DNA of 64,000 nucleotides from Methylobacterium sp. R2-1 (GTDB lineage: Bacteria > Pseudomonadota > Alphaproteobacteria > Rhizobiales > Beijerinckiaceae). The notes beneath the pieces are model-generated. The model was not told the origin of the DNA. It made no database searches and worked only from the letters and a program-made list of their open reading frames with translations. Positions 9,021 to 18,986 of the stretch are shown here, one piece after another. The stretch is taken from positions 62,001 to 126,000 of the forward strand of contig NZ_JACHWM010000007.1 in the NCBI RefSeq assembly GCF_014191355.1. Direction: 5' to 3'. Positions within the stretch are counted from its first letter, which is position 1. Each line of letters opens with the position of its first letter. Both the position numbers and the translations under genes were made by a program.

Positions 9021-10558
9021 GGCGCATCGCGCAGGTCTGTCTCACGCTCGGCGTCATGGCGGGCTGTCCCGCAAGCGCGTTCGGTCAAGCCGCCACCCGT
9101 GCGCAGGTCGAGGCGAGATTGCCGGCCCTCGAAGCGCTGGCGCAGCAGGCTATCGATGCGGGCGACGTGCCGGGCCTCGCGATTGCGGTCGTCTACGGCG
9201 ACGAGACGCTTTTCCTGAAAGGCTTCGGCCGCCGGGAAGTCGGAAAGCCCGACTTGGTCGGCCCGGATACGGTGTTTCAGGTCGCGTCCCTGTCCAAGCC
9301 CGTCACCTCGACCTTCGTGGCCGCCCTCGTGAGCGAGGGTGTCGTCGGCTGGAATTCGCGCGTCGCCGATCTCGACCCCGGCTTCCGGCTTCACGAGCCC
9401 TATCCGGCCTCGCAGGTCACGGTGCGCGATTTCCTCAACCACCGCAGCGGGTTGCCGGGCAGCGCCGGGGATGATCTCGAGGGGATCGGATACGGGCGCG
9501 ACGACATCCTTCGCAGGCTGCGCCTCGTGCCACCGTCCTCCAGCTTCCGTGCGGGTTACGCCTACAGCAATTTCGGTTTCACCGAGGGGGTCGTGGCCGC
9601 CGCCGGACCGACCGGCAAGCCGTGGGATGTCGTGGCTCGAGAAAAGCTCTTCGGCCCCCTAGGGATGACATCCACGAGCACGAGGCATGAAGACTTCCTG
9701 ACGCGCATCGACCGTGCCGCACTCCACGTCAGACGCGATGGCGTCTGGACTGCCGGTATCAGACGCGATCCCGACGCGCAGGCGCCGGCCGGCGGCGTCA
9801 GCTCGAATGTCCGCGACCTCGCCCGCTGGATGCAGCTCCAAATCGGAAACGGCCTGTTCGAGCGCACGCAACGCGTTGCCGGCGCGGCTCTCGCTCAGAC
9901 GCATGTGCCGCTCACGGCACGCGGCACCAATCCCGTGACCGGAGGCGCCTCCTTCTACGGCCTGGGCTGGAACATCGAGTATGGCCGTCACGGCCTCGTC
10001 TGGGGGCATGCCGGCGCTTTCAGCGTCGGCGCGCAGACCCTCGTCTCGATCCATCCGGACGCGAAGCTCGGCATCGTCCTGCTGACGAACGCCTTCCCGA
10101 CAGGCGTCCCGGAGGGATTGGCCGACAGCTTCGCGGACCTCGTCTTCGACGGCCGGATCCGCAAGGACTGGCTGAAGGATTGGGGCGAAACCTACACAAG
10201 CATGTTCGGGCCGAGCGCGTCGGCGAACCGCGCCGTCTATGGCCGGCCTCCGGCGAATGCCTCGGCGTCCCTTCCCCTGTCGGCTTATACGGGGCGTTAC
10301 GCCAACGCGTATGTCGGCAACGCCGAGGTGGCGCAGATCGATGGTCGCCTGACCCTGACGGTCGGGCCCGGCGGGGCGCGGACCTATCCGTTGCGGCACT
10401 TCGATCGCGATCTCTTCCTCTGCTTTCCGGAAGCGGAAGCACCGGACAACCCCTCGGCCATCCGTTTCGCCGTCGGAAGCGACGGCAAGGCCACCGCCGT
10501 GACGCTCGATGCGCTGAACGCGAACGGTTTCGGCACCCTCGATCGGTCGAGCGAGTGA
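8999..10558 (+). CDS. Secreted serine hydrolase, class C beta-lactamase/esterase fold
   Basis: A 519-residue protein with a signal peptide ending near AFGQAA. The catalytic signatures of the family follow in order: SLSK (SxxK) near residue 98, YSN near residue 183 and HAG near residue 340. This fold includes AmpC, penicillin-binding proteins, D-aminopeptidases and esterases; the substrate cannot be inferred. A C-terminal beta-rich domain (YTGRYANAYVGNAEV) of about 120 residues resembles the extra domain in many non-lactamase members, so I would not call it a resistance gene. ATG 9056 is a less likely start. Confidence 0.82.
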   Translation: MQRLRSHRRIAQVCLTLGVMAGCPASAFGQAATRAQVEARLPALEALAQQAIDAGDVPGLAIAVVYGDETLFLKGFGRREVGKPDLVGPDTVFQVASLSKPVTSTFVAALVSEGVVGWNSRVADLDPGFRLHEPYPASQVTVRDFLNHRSGLPGSAGDDLEGIGYGRDDILRRLRLVPPSSSFRAGYAYSNFGFTEGVVAAAGPTGKPWDVVAREKLFGPLGMTSTSTRHEDFLTRIDRAALHVRRDGVWTAGIRRDPDAQAPAGGVSSNVRDLARWMQLQIGNGLFERTQRVAGAALAQTHVPLTARGTNPVTGGASFYGLGWNIEYGRHGLVWGHAGAFSVGAQTLVSIHPDAKLGIVLLTNAFPTGVPEGLADSFADLVFDGRIRKDWLKDWGETYTSMFGPSASANRAVYGRPPANASASLPLSAYTGRYANAYVGNAEVAQIDGRLTLTVGPGGARTYPLRHFDRDLFLCFPEAEAPDNPSAIRFAVGSDGKATAVTLDALNANGFGTLDRSSE

Positions 10559-10649
10559 GCGCCGATGCGCGTGGCTGCACCAACGGCCGGGCGCGGTCCG
10601 CCTCGATGCAGCCTCCCGGGAAGGATTGCCGCGTGCCCGGCTCCGGCCA

Positions 10650-13007
10650 TCAGCGCGACGCCATCTCCCGCTTCGCGCGCCGGCCCACCATCTCCCGCAG
10701 CACCCGCCCCAGCTCCGCCGCCGAGTAGGGCTTGCGCAGCAGCTCGAAGCCGTGCGCGTCGTCCTGCGCCAGCACGTGGCTGTAGCCGGAGGTGAGGACG
10801 ACCGGCAGATCCGGGCGCTGCTCGCGCAGGAGGCGGGCGAGCGCGATGCCGCCCATGCCGGGCATCACGACGTCGGAAAAGACCGCCTCGAACGGCGTCT
10901 CGGTGCGCTCCAGCTCAACCAGGGCCGCCTCGGCGTTCTCGGCCCAGACCGGCTGGTGGCCGAGTTCCTCCAGGATCTGCGTGCAGAAGCGGCCGACTTC
11001 GAGATTGTCCTCGACCACGAGGATCCGCAGATGCGCCTCGCCGCCGGTATCCGGCCCCGGTCCGGCGGGGGCGGGGGCTTCGAGGGGGGCGGCGACCTCG
11101 GGCAGGTAGAGGGTGAAGGTGGTGCCCTCGCCCGCGCGGCTCCACACCTCCACGTCCCCGCCCGATTGCTTGGCGAAGCCGATCACCTGGGAGAGGCCGA
11201 GCCCCGTGCCCCGGCCGACCTCCTTGGTGGTGAAGAACGGCTCGAAGATGCGGGCGAGGTCGGCACCGGCGATGCCGGTGCCGGTATCCACGACCGAGAC
11301 CGCGACGAAGGGCCCGACCGCGCCGGCATGACCGCGGATCGGCGGCATCGGCACGCCGCCGTCGAGGCGCAGCGTCAGGCGGCCCTCGCCGTCCATGGCG
11401 TCGCGGGCATTGACCGCCATGTTAACCAGCGCTGTCTCGAACTGGCTCGCATCGGCGCGCACGTAGCAGGGCGCGCCGGGCAGGTCGGTGACCACGCGGA
11501 TGCGCGCGCCGGTCACCGAATCGAGCATCTCCGAGATGCTGCGCAGCCGCTCGCCGACGTCGAAGGTTTCGGGCTTGAGCGCCTGCCGCCGGGCGAAGGC
11601 GAGGAGCTGACCCGTCAGCTTCGCCGCCCGGTCCACGGTGTCGGAGACGGCGTCGAGGTAGCGGCGCGTGCGCTCGGGCGCGAGGTCGGGCCGGCGCAGG
11701 AACTCGACCGAGGAGCGGATGATGGTCAGCAGGTTGTTGAAGTCGTGGGCCACGCCTCCGGTAAGCTGGCCTACCGCCTCCAGCTTCTGCGACTGGCGCA
11801 GAGCCTCTTCCGTGTGGCGCTGCTCGGTGATGTCGCGGCCGAAGCCGTAGAGCAGGCCGTCGGCGGGCACGATGGTCCAGAGCACCCGGCAGGTGCCGCC
11901 GTCCTTGGTCTGGCAGGTCAGTTCGAGATCGGTCGAGGCGCCGGCCGCGAGCCGTTCCAGCGCCGCATCGGCCACCGCGCGCTCCTCGGGTGCGAAGAAG
12001 CCGGGGACATGGCGCCCGACCGTCTCGGCCGGTGACCAGCCGAGGGTCCGGCTCCACGAAGGGTTCACTGCCTCGATGCGCCCGTCGGGAGTGGCCACGA
12101 CCTTGAGGACCGGCGAGAGCGTCCAGACGCGGTCGCGGTCGCGCCTTTGCGCCACCACCTCCGCCTCCAGGTCGGCGGCCTTGGACTGGAGCAGGTGCTC
12201 CACGCGCCGCCGTGCGGTGATGTCCTGGAACAGCACCGCCACCTGCCGGCGCGAGGGCGGCTCGATGCGGAAGGCCGCGAGTTCGAGGTAGCGTCCCGTC
12301 GCGACCAGCTCGCGCTGGACGCGGATCGGCCGGCCGGTACGCAGGACGTCGCCGTAGAGGGCGAGCCAGCCCTCGGCCTCCTCGCCGACGATCTCGCGCA
12401 GGCGCTTGCCCGCCACGTTCTCGATGCCGGCATGCTGGGCGTAGGCGCGGTTGGCGGTGACGTGGACGTAGTCGCTCAGGGGGCCGTGCGGGCCGTCGAT
12501 GAACTCGATGACGGAGTAGCCCTCATCCATCTGCTCGAACAGCGTGCGATAGTGCTGCTCGCTCTCGGCGAGCGCCGTGCCCTGGGCCCGCTGCTCGGTC
12601 ACGTCCCGCACCACGCCCGCGAGCCGCACGGCCGCGCCGTCCGCATCGCGCTCAATCTCGAGGGTGCGGGCGATCCAGCGCGGTGCGCCGGTCAGCGGAT
12701 CACGGATGCGGTAGACCGCCTCGTCGGCCAGCCCATCGCCCACGGGAATTGCCGCGGCATCAGCCGCCCCGAGCTGCTCGATGAGCGCGGCGACGGGATA
12801 ACGCTCGCGCACCTCCAGGCCGTGCAGACGGCAGAAGGCGGGGCTCGGGTGCAGAACGCCCGCGCGCAAATCGAGGGTGAACACGCCGATCCCGGCGGCG
12901 TCCTGCGCCCGGGCGAGGGCGTCCTGAGCCGCCCGCAACGGCTCCGCGATCCGAAAGCGTGCCGGTTCGACGCTCGGTTCTTCGGTGGTGGGGAGACTTT
13001 CGGGCAT
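10650..13007 (-). CDS. Multi-PAS hybrid histidine kinase with C-terminal receiver
   Basis: A soluble 785-residue hybrid kinase without membrane segments. Three PAS-type domains end in DVTEQR, DITARR and DITEQR. Then come the H-box GGVAHDFNNLLTIIRSSVEF with the phospho-accepting histidine, the ATPase boxes (VNMAVNARDAMD, VDTGTGIA, FFTTKEVGRGTGLGL) and a receiver domain (ILVVEDN, FSDVVMPGMGG, RKPYS). The HDFNN-type core is often found in orphan hybrid kinases. The signal is unknown. ATG 13007 was chosen; a longer frame exists upstream but starts with a cysteine-rich implausible sequence. Confidence 0.9.
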   Translation of the reverse strand: MPESLPTTEEPSVEPARFRIAEPLRAAQDALARAQDAAGIGVFTLDLRAGVLHPSPAFCRLHGLEVRERYPVAALIEQLGAADAAAIPVGDGLADEAVYRIRDPLTGAPRWIARTLEIERDADGAAVRLAGVVRDVTEQRAQGTALAESEQHYRTLFEQMDEGYSVIEFIDGPHGPLSDYVHVTANRAYAQHAGIENVAGKRLREIVGEEAEGWLALYGDVLRTGRPIRVQRELVATGRYLELAAFRIEPPSRRQVAVLFQDITARRRVEHLLQSKAADLEAEVVAQRRDRDRVWTLSPVLKVVATPDGRIEAVNPSWSRTLGWSPAETVGRHVPGFFAPEERAVADAALERLAAGASTDLELTCQTKDGGTCRVLWTIVPADGLLYGFGRDITEQRHTEEALRQSQKLEAVGQLTGGVAHDFNNLLTIIRSSVEFLRRPDLAPERTRRYLDAVSDTVDRAAKLTGQLLAFARRQALKPETFDVGERLRSISEMLDSVTGARIRVVTDLPGAPCYVRADASQFETALVNMAVNARDAMDGEGRLTLRLDGGVPMPPIRGHAGAVGPFVAVSVVDTGTGIAGADLARIFEPFFTTKEVGRGTGLGLSQVIGFAKQSGGDVEVWSRAGEGTTFTLYLPEVAAPLEAPAPAGPGPDTGGEAHLRILVVEDNLEVGRFCTQILEELGHQPVWAENAEAALVELERTETPFEAVFSDVVMPGMGGIALARLLREQRPDLPVVLTSGYSHVLAQDDAHGFELLRKPYSAAELGRVLREMVGRRAKREMASR

Positions 13008-13115
13008 GCTCACGCTCGCACATGTAGCATGCCGCCAGCCGGCACAAGCGCGGCCGTTCAGCTGGAAAACAGCCTTCACACCGCTGTCACAGGCCAATGG
13101 GTGAGCGACGAGAGG

Positions 13116-13844
13116 TCAGCCGAAATCAAGTTCCGGGTAGTGCCGGAAGATGCCCTCTTCGTTGAAGGGAAGGCACCGCTCGCTGGAACGGTAGGCCGCG
13201 ATGCGCGGTAATTGTCGGATCCGCTCCGCGTGGGCGACGACGTGCGGCGTCTGCGCGAGCGCGCGGGCCGCTGCCCTGGGAAAGGCGTAGCGCAGGCCCT
13301 CCACGAGCTGGAACAGCGAGGTGTCGGCGTAGCTGATCGTGCCGCCCACTAAGTTCACGGGTCCCGCCGGGTTGCGAGCGAGCACGCGCTCGAACCAGTT
13401 CACGAATTTCGGGATGCGGTTCTCGCAGAAATCCCCGGCGCGACGGCGTGCCTCCGGCCGCTGGTCTTCGTAGTACAGGCCGACGCCGACCGGGTGATGG
13501 GTGTCGTGCGCCTCCGCTACCATGTCGGCGATCGTGAGCTGGATCTGGTGCGTCCAGATCCGGTCGGCCTCGTCCGCCCCGACGAGGCCGAGACGCGGCC
13601 CGAGATAGAGCAGGATCGCCGCGGTCTGGCCGATCACGCGGTCGCCGTCCTTGAGGAAGGGCGGGGCGAAGGGCGGGCGGATCGGCTCGTCCTCCAGGCG
13701 GTCCATCATCGCCGCGATGCCGCCGCCCTGCTCTTCGGGCCGGCGGGCGACATCGACGTAATCCGCCCCGGCCTGTTCGAGGGCAAGCCGCACGAACTCG
13801 CCGCGACCGGGGATCATCGGCCAGTAGTGCAGCTCGTAGGCCAT
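13116..13844 (-). CDS. Glutathione S-transferase family protein
   Basis: A 242-residue protein with a thioredoxin-fold N-terminus (ELHYWPMIPGRGEFVRLALE), QTAAILLYLG in the glutathione-binding part (where the usual cis-Pro/ES motif reads IGQTAA), and a helical C-terminal domain including ISYADTSLFQLVEGL. It looks sigma/alpha-like, with Tyr7-region residues that could activate glutathione. AGAAGGA precedes ATG 13844. The YidB-like gene ends 21 bases upstream, so the two may be co-transcribed. Confidence 0.87.
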   Translation of the reverse strand: MAYELHYWPMIPGRGEFVRLALEQAGADYVDVARRPEEQGGGIAAMMDRLEDEPIRPPFAPPFLKDGDRVIGQTAAILLYLGPRLGLVGADEADRIWTHQIQLTIADMVAEAHDTHHPVGVGLYYEDQRPEARRRAGDFCENRIPKFVNWFERVLARNPAGPVNLVGGTISYADTSLFQLVEGLRYAFPRAAARALAQTPHVVAHAERIRQLPRIAAYRSSERCLPFNEEGIFRHYPELDFG

Positions 13845-13864
13845 GGCGGATTCCTTCTGCGGCC

Positions 13865-14533
13865 TCACCAGCCGCCGCGTTCCTCGCGGCTCGGTGCCCG
13901 GCCCTGCGGCGTAAGCGCGTCGATCACGCCGGGCAGGGCCTGGGCCAGTTGCGCGAGCAGATCCTCGCGCGGCAGACCGGTCTCGCGACTCAAGCTGTCG
14001 AGGGTGTTCGGGCCCAGGGCGTCGGCGAGGCGGTTCGGCGCGATTTCGCGGTTAGGGCCGTGGCCGATCCACGAGCCGATCACGTCGCCGAGACCGCTCC
14101 GCTCGAAGCTCTGGATCAGGCCGTCGAGCCCGCCCGCGGCCGCGCCGCTGCCGTCCTGCGGTTCACGGTCGAGCCCGGCATAGGGGCCTTCGCCGGGCGA
14201 GCGGCTACCGGACGCACCGTCGTCGGGACCGTCGAGCATGCCCGCGAGGTCGCTGAAACCGCCGCCGGCCTCGTCGCCGCGCGCGGGCGGACCGCTGCGC
14301 CGGCCCTGGTTGAACCCGCCGAAATCGCCATCGTCGGCGCCCGGACCCGGCAGAGGATGGCCGCCGCCCTCGTCCCGCCCCCGCCCCAGGATGCCGCCGA
14401 GGCCGCCGCTCGCGCCCTTGGCGAGCAGCAGCATGAGCAGTGCCTTCACCACCGGCGAAGCCAGCGCCCCGCCGCGCCCGCCCCCGAACACCTGTCCGAC
14501 GACCCCGCCGATGACCTGATCGAGCAGCCCCAT
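13865..14533 (-). CDS. YidB/DUF937 family protein
   Basis: A 222-residue protein starting MGLLDQVIGGVVGQVFGGG, the hallmark of the YidB family. A hydrophobic helix (SPVVKALLMLLLAKG) is followed by a long glycine/aspartate-rich disordered linker. The C-terminal part is the conserved core: GLGDVIGSWIGHGPN, then LADALGPNTLDSLSRETGL. The function of the family is not established. It precedes the glutathione S-transferase gene on the same strand. Confidence 0.85.
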   Translation of the reverse strand: MGLLDQVIGGVVGQVFGGGRGGALASPVVKALLMLLLAKGASGGLGGILGRGRDEGGGHPLPGPGADDGDFGGFNQGRRSGPPARGDEAGGGFSDLAGMLDGPDDGASGSRSPGEGPYAGLDREPQDGSGAAAGGLDGLIQSFERSGLGDVIGSWIGHGPNREIAPNRLADALGPNTLDSLSRETGLPREDLLAQLAQALPGVIDALTPQGRAPSREERGGW

Positions 14534-14610
14534 GCCTCTTCTCCCGCCGGTTCACGCCGCCCGCGGCGGCCGTGTCGGTCCAACGGCGAGTGTCGGGATG
14601 GGGTTGCGGG

Positions 14611-14925
14611 TCAGTTCTCGTAGCTCGAACGAAACGGCTTCGAGAGGTGATCGGACGGGTTGGTGCGCACGGTCTTGCCGCTTCCCCGGCCCTCCGGCAC
14701 CACCGTGGTCGAGGGGCGGATCGCGCTCGGAGGCGAGACCTCGCCGGTCGGCCGGTTGGCGGAGCGCTCGTTGCCGCGCAAAGTCTCGGTGCCGGAGGGC
14801 AGGGTGCCGGCGGTGGGCTGGTCGTTGGGGTTGGCCGCGCTCTGGGCGAGCGCCGGCGCGGACAGGATCAGGCTGCCGAGAAGGGCGCCCAGAGCGGCCC
14901 GGCTGAGGGGGGAGGGGGATCGCAT
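14611..14925 (-). CDS. Small secreted protein of unknown function
   Basis: A 104-residue protein with a convincing signal peptide (hydrophobic LGALLGSLILSAPALAQS, cleavage after ALA). The mature 75 or so residues are polar, proline/serine/threonine-rich and cysteine-free, with no recognisable domain. It stands alone, 77 bases from the YidB-like gene downstream and 147 bases from uvrB upstream. GGAG-like bases occur before ATG 14925. Confidence 0.62.
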   Translation of the reverse strand: MRSPSPLSRAALGALLGSLILSAPALAQSAANPNDQPTAGTLPSGTETLRGNERSANRPTGEVSPPSAIRPSTTVVPEGRGSGKTVRTNPSDHLSKPFRSSYEN

Positions 14926-15072
14926 CGGTCGGCTCCGTTCGAGGCTTCCCGCCGCCGGCCGGGCTCACGGCGGAGCAACCCGGCGGTTGCAGGATCTGAA
15001 GAGCCAATCCCAGTCGATGGCCAAGGTTCCGCTATGGGAGGTTCCGCTCGTTGAGGTTTTGGCGCGGCAGCC

Positions 15073-17841
15073 TCATCCCCGCTTGCGCCCGCCGCCGCCC
15101 TTGTAGCGGGGCTTCTGGCCGCCGAGCCCCTGCGTCGAGCGCGCCTTGGGCCGCTCCTGCCAGGACACGGCCCCGGCGGGCAATTCGCGGTCGGTGCCGG
15201 GGCCCATATTGTCGAGGGTGGGCTTCGAGATGCGGCTGCCCTTCTGCCCGTAGCGGCCGGCCTCGCGCTCGACGTCGCTCTGACGCGCCATGGGATCGTC
15301 GGAGACCATGAGCTCGGTCGCCTGGAGCCGCTTCAGCTCATCGCGAAGCCGCGCCGCCTCCTCGAAGTCGAGATCGGCGGCGGCGGCACGCATCCGCTTC
15401 TCGAGATCGGCCATGACGGCCTTCAGGTTGTGGCCGACGGTGATCGCGTCCTTGGCGAGCCCCGTATCGACGCGGACATGGTCGCGCTCGTACACGCTCT
15501 CGAGGATGTCACTGATGCCGCGCTTGACCGATTGCGGCGTGATGCCGTGCTCGGCGTTGTAGGCGAGTTGCTTCTGGCGCCGCCGCTCGGTCTCGGCCAT
15601 CGCCCGTTCCATCGAGCCGGTGATGTTGTCCGCGTAGAGGATGCAGCGCGCATCGGCGTTGCGCGCCGCGCGGCCGATGGTCTGGATCAGCGAGGTCTCG
15701 GAGCGCAGAAAGCCTTCCTTGTCGGCGTCGAGAATGGCCACCAGCGCGCATTCGGGGATGTCGAGGCCCTCGCGCAGCAGGTTGATGCCGATCAGCACAT
15801 CGAAGGCGCCGAGCCGGAGATCCCGGATGATCTCGATGCGCTCCAGGGTGTCGATGTCGGAGTGCATGTAGCGCACCCGCACCGAGTTCTCGTGCAGGTA
15901 CTCGGTGAGATCCTCGGCCATGCGCTTGGTCAGCGTCGTCACCAGCGTGCGGTAGCCGGCGGCTGCCACCTCCTTCACCTCGCCCAACAGGTCGTCGACC
16001 TGGGAGCGGGCCGGGCGGATCTCGATCACCGGATCGACGAGGCCGGTGGGGCGGATCACCTGCTCGGCGAAGACGCCCGCCGTGCGCTCCATTTCCCACT
16101 TGCCGGGCGTCGCCGAGACGTGGACCGACTGGGGCCGCATCGCGTCCCATTCCTCGAAGCGCAGGGGGCGGTTGTCGAGGCAGGAGGGCAGACGGAAGCC
16201 GTACTCGGCGAGTGTCGCCTTGCGGCGGAAGTCGCCGCGATACATGCCGCCGATCTGCGGCACCGTGACGTGGCTCTCGTCGGTGAAGACGAGGGCATTG
16301 TCGGGCAGGTACTCGAACAGGGTCGGCGGCGGCTCGCCGGGCTTCCGCCCCGTCAGGTAGCGCGAATAATTCTCGATGCCGTTGCAGGCGCCGGTGGCCT
16401 CGATCATCTCGATGTCGAAGGTACAGCGCTGCTCCAGCCGCTGCGCCTCGATCAACCGGCCCATCCGGGTCAGCTCCTCGACGCGCAGCTTCAGCTCGGT
16501 CTTGATGCCCTTGATCGCCTGCTGCAGCGTCGGGCGCGGCGTGACGTAGTGCGAGTTGGCGTAGACTTTGACGAACTTCAGCTCGTTGAGCTTCTTGCCC
16601 GTGAGCGGATCGAACTCGACGATGGATTCCACCTCGTCGCCGAACAGGCCGATGCGCCAGCCGCGATCCTCCAAGTGGGCCGGCCACAGCTCGATCACGT
16701 CGCCGCGCACTCGGAACGTGCCGCGGGCGAAATCCGACTGGATGCGCTTGTACTGCAGCGCCACGAGGTCGGCGATGAGCTGGCGCTGCTCGATCCGCTC
16801 GCCCAAGCTGACGGTGAACGACATCGCCGTGTAGGTCTCGACCGAACCGATACCGTAGATGCACGAGACCGAGGCGACGATGATGACGTCGTCCCGCTCC
16901 AGCAGGGCACGGGTGGCGGAGTGGCGCATCCGGTCGATCTGCTCGTTGATCGACGATTCCTTCTCGATGAAGGTGTCGGATCTCGGGACGTAGGCCTCGG
17001 GCTGGTAATAGTCGTAGTATGAAACGAAATACTCTACGGCATTATCTGGAAAAAAACTCTTGAACTCACCGTAGAGCTGCGCGGCAAGCGTCTTGTTCGG
17101 CGCGAGGATGAGGGCGGGGCGCTGCGTCTCCTCGATGACCTTGGCCATCGTGAAGGTCTTTCCCGAACCCGTGACGCCGAGCAGAACCTGATCGCGCTCG
17201 GCGGTTTTGATACCCTCCACCAGTTCGGCGATGGCCCTGGGCTGGTCGCCGGCCGGCGTGAAGTCGGATTTCAGCGTGAACTTGACGCCGCCCTCCGACT
17301 TGGCCGGGCGCTCGGGCCGGTGCGGCACCCAGGCCTCGCCGTTCTTGAACAGCGGGTTGCCCTCGGTGAGCAGGCGCTCCAGCGCCTCGACGGTGGCCGA
17401 GACGCCTTCCGTGGCGAGCGACGGCGCGTCCGTCTCGGGCGCGGCTTCGGGCGCCGGACCGTCATCGGGCGGGACGAGGCCGAGCGCCTGGGCCAGCCGC
17501 GGATCGACGTCGGCCGCGTCGCCGATGGCGAAGCCCGCCTGCGGGGCCTCGGCGAAACCGTCCTGCGCGATTTTCTTGTAAGCCTTCGCTTCCCCCTTGG
17601 ATCCGCGTCCCTTCCGGGCCGGCTCGGGCCGAGGCACGGGCTCGACCACCTTCGGGCGGTTGCGGTTAAGCGCAGGGTTGAGCAGCGCGGCGAGATGCTC
17701 GTCGAGCGGTATCAATTCGGGCCGATCGGCCTTCGCCGACGTCTTGGAGGTCGCCTTCGAGGTCGCCTTCGAGGTCGCCTTGGAGGTCACCTCGGCAGTC
17801 GCCTGAGCCGGGCTCACGCGCGGTTTTTTGGGTGCGGGCAT
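15073..17841 (-). CDS. uvrB: Excinuclease ABC subunit UvrB
   Basis: UvrB loads onto damaged DNA with UvrA and positions UvrC. Visible are the P-loop [12 protein letters not shown], the beta-hairpin [12 protein letters not shown], helicase motifs ending in QTIGRAARN, and a C-terminal UVR motif ([21 protein letters not shown]). At 922 residues it is about 240 longer than E. coli UvrB: the extra N-terminus is alanine/lysine-rich with TSKA repeats and a linker, and a basic C-terminal tail ends [13 protein letters not shown]. The core is complete. It is divergent from the small antitoxin remnant. Confidence 0.97.
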   Translation of the reverse strand: MPAPKKPRVSPAQATAEVTSKATSKATSKATSKTSAKADRPELIPLDEHLAALLNPALNRNRPKVVEPVPRPEPARKGRGSKGEAKAYKKIAQDGFAEAPQAGFAIGDAADVDPRLAQALGLVPPDDGPAPEAAPETDAPSLATEGVSATVEALERLLTEGNPLFKNGEAWVPHRPERPAKSEGGVKFTLKSDFTPAGDQPRAIAELVEGIKTAERDQVLLGVTGSGKTFTMAKVIEETQRPALILAPNKTLAAQLYGEFKSFFPDNAVEYFVSYYDYYQPEAYVPRSDTFIEKESSINEQIDRMRHSATRALLERDDVIIVASVSCIYGIGSVETYTAMSFTVSLGERIEQRQLIADLVALQYKRIQSDFARGTFRVRGDVIELWPAHLEDRGWRIGLFGDEVESIVEFDPLTGKKLNELKFVKVYANSHYVTPRPTLQQAIKGIKTELKLRVEELTRMGRLIEAQRLEQRCTFDIEMIEATGACNGIENYSRYLTGRKPGEPPPTLFEYLPDNALVFTDESHVTVPQIGGMYRGDFRRKATLAEYGFRLPSCLDNRPLRFEEWDAMRPQSVHVSATPGKWEMERTAGVFAEQVIRPTGLVDPVIEIRPARSQVDDLLGEVKEVAAAGYRTLVTTLTKRMAEDLTEYLHENSVRVRYMHSDIDTLERIEIIRDLRLGAFDVLIGINLLREGLDIPECALVAILDADKEGFLRSETSLIQTIGRAARNADARCILYADNITGSMERAMAETERRRQKQLAYNAEHGITPQSVKRGISDILESVYERDHVRVDTGLAKDAITVGHNLKAVMADLEKRMRAAAADLDFEEAARLRDELKRLQATELMVSDDPMARQSDVEREAGRYGQKGSRISKPTLDNMGPGTDRELPAGAVSWQERPKARSTQGLGGQKPRYKGGGGRKRG
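17747..17794 (-). repeat. 12-bp tandem repeat in uvrB N-terminus
   Basis: Four 12-bp units (gaggtcgccttc type; the last two vary) encode [15 protein letters not shown] in the UvrB extension. Such in-frame repeats can change copy number without breaking the gene. Confidence 0.75.
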
Positions 17842-17948
17842 GACGGCAATATGGGCCCGTCGGGCGGTCTCAGGAAGAGTGTCGGAGAACCCAGAATCGA
17901 CGCGCTTGCGGCCGTATTGGGCCCGACCGAGCTCCGGAGCGTCCTCAC

Positions 17949-18032
17949 ATGAGGGAGACCGTCACGAAAACGGTCAGCCTCCGCGAGGCCGAGGCGGATC
18001 TGCCGCGGCTGGTCGAGGCGGCTGCCGGCTGA
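17949..18032 (+). pseudogene. Remnant of a Phd/YefM-type antitoxin gene
   Basis: ATG 17949 opens a 27-codon frame, [20 protein letters not shown] followed by LVEAAAG and a stop. The SLREAEADLPRLVEAA part matches the first helix and strand of Phd/YefM antitoxins, where GE and a conserved TRxGKPVA region would follow. The rest of the antitoxin and any toxin gene are missing. It lies antisense to the 3' end of the LysR gene. It could also be a chance frame; the motif match is the only support. Confidence 0.45.
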
Positions 18033-18963
18033 AACGGGCATCGCCCTCACCCCGCACCGCCTCCGGCAGACCCCGTTCCCAGGCCGGCTCCCCCGCGAAG
18101 CGATCCGCCAGGAAATCGACGAAGGCGCGCGTCTTGGCCGGGCGGCGGCCCGGCGGCATCAGGGCGTGGATCGGCAGGGTTGGGCAGGGGGCGCCGAGGT
18201 CGAGGGCGACGAGGCGGCCGGCGCGCAGGGCTTCCGCCACCAGGAAGGTCGGCTGGTAGACCAGCCCCAGGCCGGCCACGGCCGCGGCCACCAGGGCGGC
18301 GCCGTTCGGCGCCCGCAGGGTGCCGGAGACCGGGTAGGCCTGCACTCCGAAGCGCCAGCCGCTGGAATCGGACAGGGTGTAGCCGAGGCAGTTATGGTCC
18401 TTCAGCGCCTCGGGGGCGCGCGGCGTGCCGTGCCGGTCGAGATAGCTCGGTGCGGCGCAGACCACGATTCGGCTGGAGGCGAGGCGCCGCGCGATCAGGT
18501 TCGAATCCGCGAGCGTCCCGATCCGCACGGCGAGATCCCATCCCTCCTCGATCAGATCGACCCGCCGGTCGTTGAGGCCGAGTTCGATCGTCAGCGCCGG
18601 GTGCGCGGCGGAGAAGGCCGCGAGTGCCGGGGCGATCTCCCGCACGCCGAAGGAGAGCGGCACGTTGAGCCGCAAGGTCCCGTGCGCCTCCACCCCTTCC
18701 GCGCCGACCGCCGCCTCGGCCTCCGCAATCTCGGCGAGGATGCGCTCGCAGGCCTCGAGATAGCTCCGGCCGGTCTCGGTGAGCGTGAGCCGACGCGTCG
18801 TCCGGTGCAGGAGCCGCGTACCGAGCCGCGCCTCCAGCGCCGCCACGTGCTTGGTCACCCCGGTCTGCGACAGGCCGAGCGCCCGACCGGCGGCCGAGAA
18901 GCTGCCGAGCGCGGCCACCCGGGCGAAGACCTGCATTCCCGTCACGCGGTCGAGCACGCGCAC
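17974..18963 (-). CDS. LysR family transcriptional regulator
   Basis: A 329-residue LysR protein with the N-terminal helix-turn-helix (FSAAGRALGLSQTGVTKHVAALEARLG) followed by the periplasmic-binding-like effector domain (LRLNVPLSFG, DLAVRIGTLADSNLIARRL). It belongs to the subgroup beginning DRVTGMQVFARVA. It is divergent from doxX, so the DoxX/VOC operon is its probable target. The last 30 or so residues are arginine/proline-rich and run over an antitoxin remnant on the other strand, suggesting that the original stop was lost. GTG 18963 is used; GTG 18957 or ATG 18936 are alternatives. Confidence 0.9.
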   Translation of the reverse strand: MRVLDRVTGMQVFARVAALGSFSAAGRALGLSQTGVTKHVAALEARLGTRLLHRTTRRLTLTETGRSYLEACERILAEIAEAEAAVGAEGVEAHGTLRLNVPLSFGVREIAPALAAFSAAHPALTIELGLNDRRVDLIEEGWDLAVRIGTLADSNLIARRLASSRIVVCAAPSYLDRHGTPRAPEALKDHNCLGYTLSDSSGWRFGVQAYPVSGTLRAPNGAALVAAAVAGLGLVYQPTFLVAEALRAGRLVALDLGAPCPTLPIHALMPPGRRPAKTRAFVDFLADRFAGEPAWERGLPEAVRGEGDARFSRQPPRPAAADPPRPRGG

Positions 18964-18964
18964 C

Positions 18965-18986
18965 TCACTCTCTCAGGGTGAAGTGA
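18965..18986. promoter_or_regulatory. Possible LysR-type operator
   Basis: TCACT (18965-18969) and AGTGA (18982-18986) form a short interrupted dyad in the divergent LysR/doxX region, right upstream of the LysR start. It is a weak candidate for the autoregulatory site. Confidence 0.25.

Noticed and set aside
8999..10558. Calling the serine hydrolase an AmpC beta-lactamase
   Set aside because: The SxxK/YxN motifs are shared by many esterases and peptidases, HAG stands in place of KTG, and the extra C-terminal domain argues against AmpC.
15430..17022. Long open frame antisense to uvrB
   Set aside because: It is a shadow frame caused by high GC content at third codon positions; no start signal or domain, and uvrB is certain on the other strand.
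17842..17948. SOS box before uvrB
   Set aside because: GAAC-N7-CGAC is present, but one half-site has two mismatches from the alphaproteobacterial GAAC-N7-GAAC, too weak to claim.
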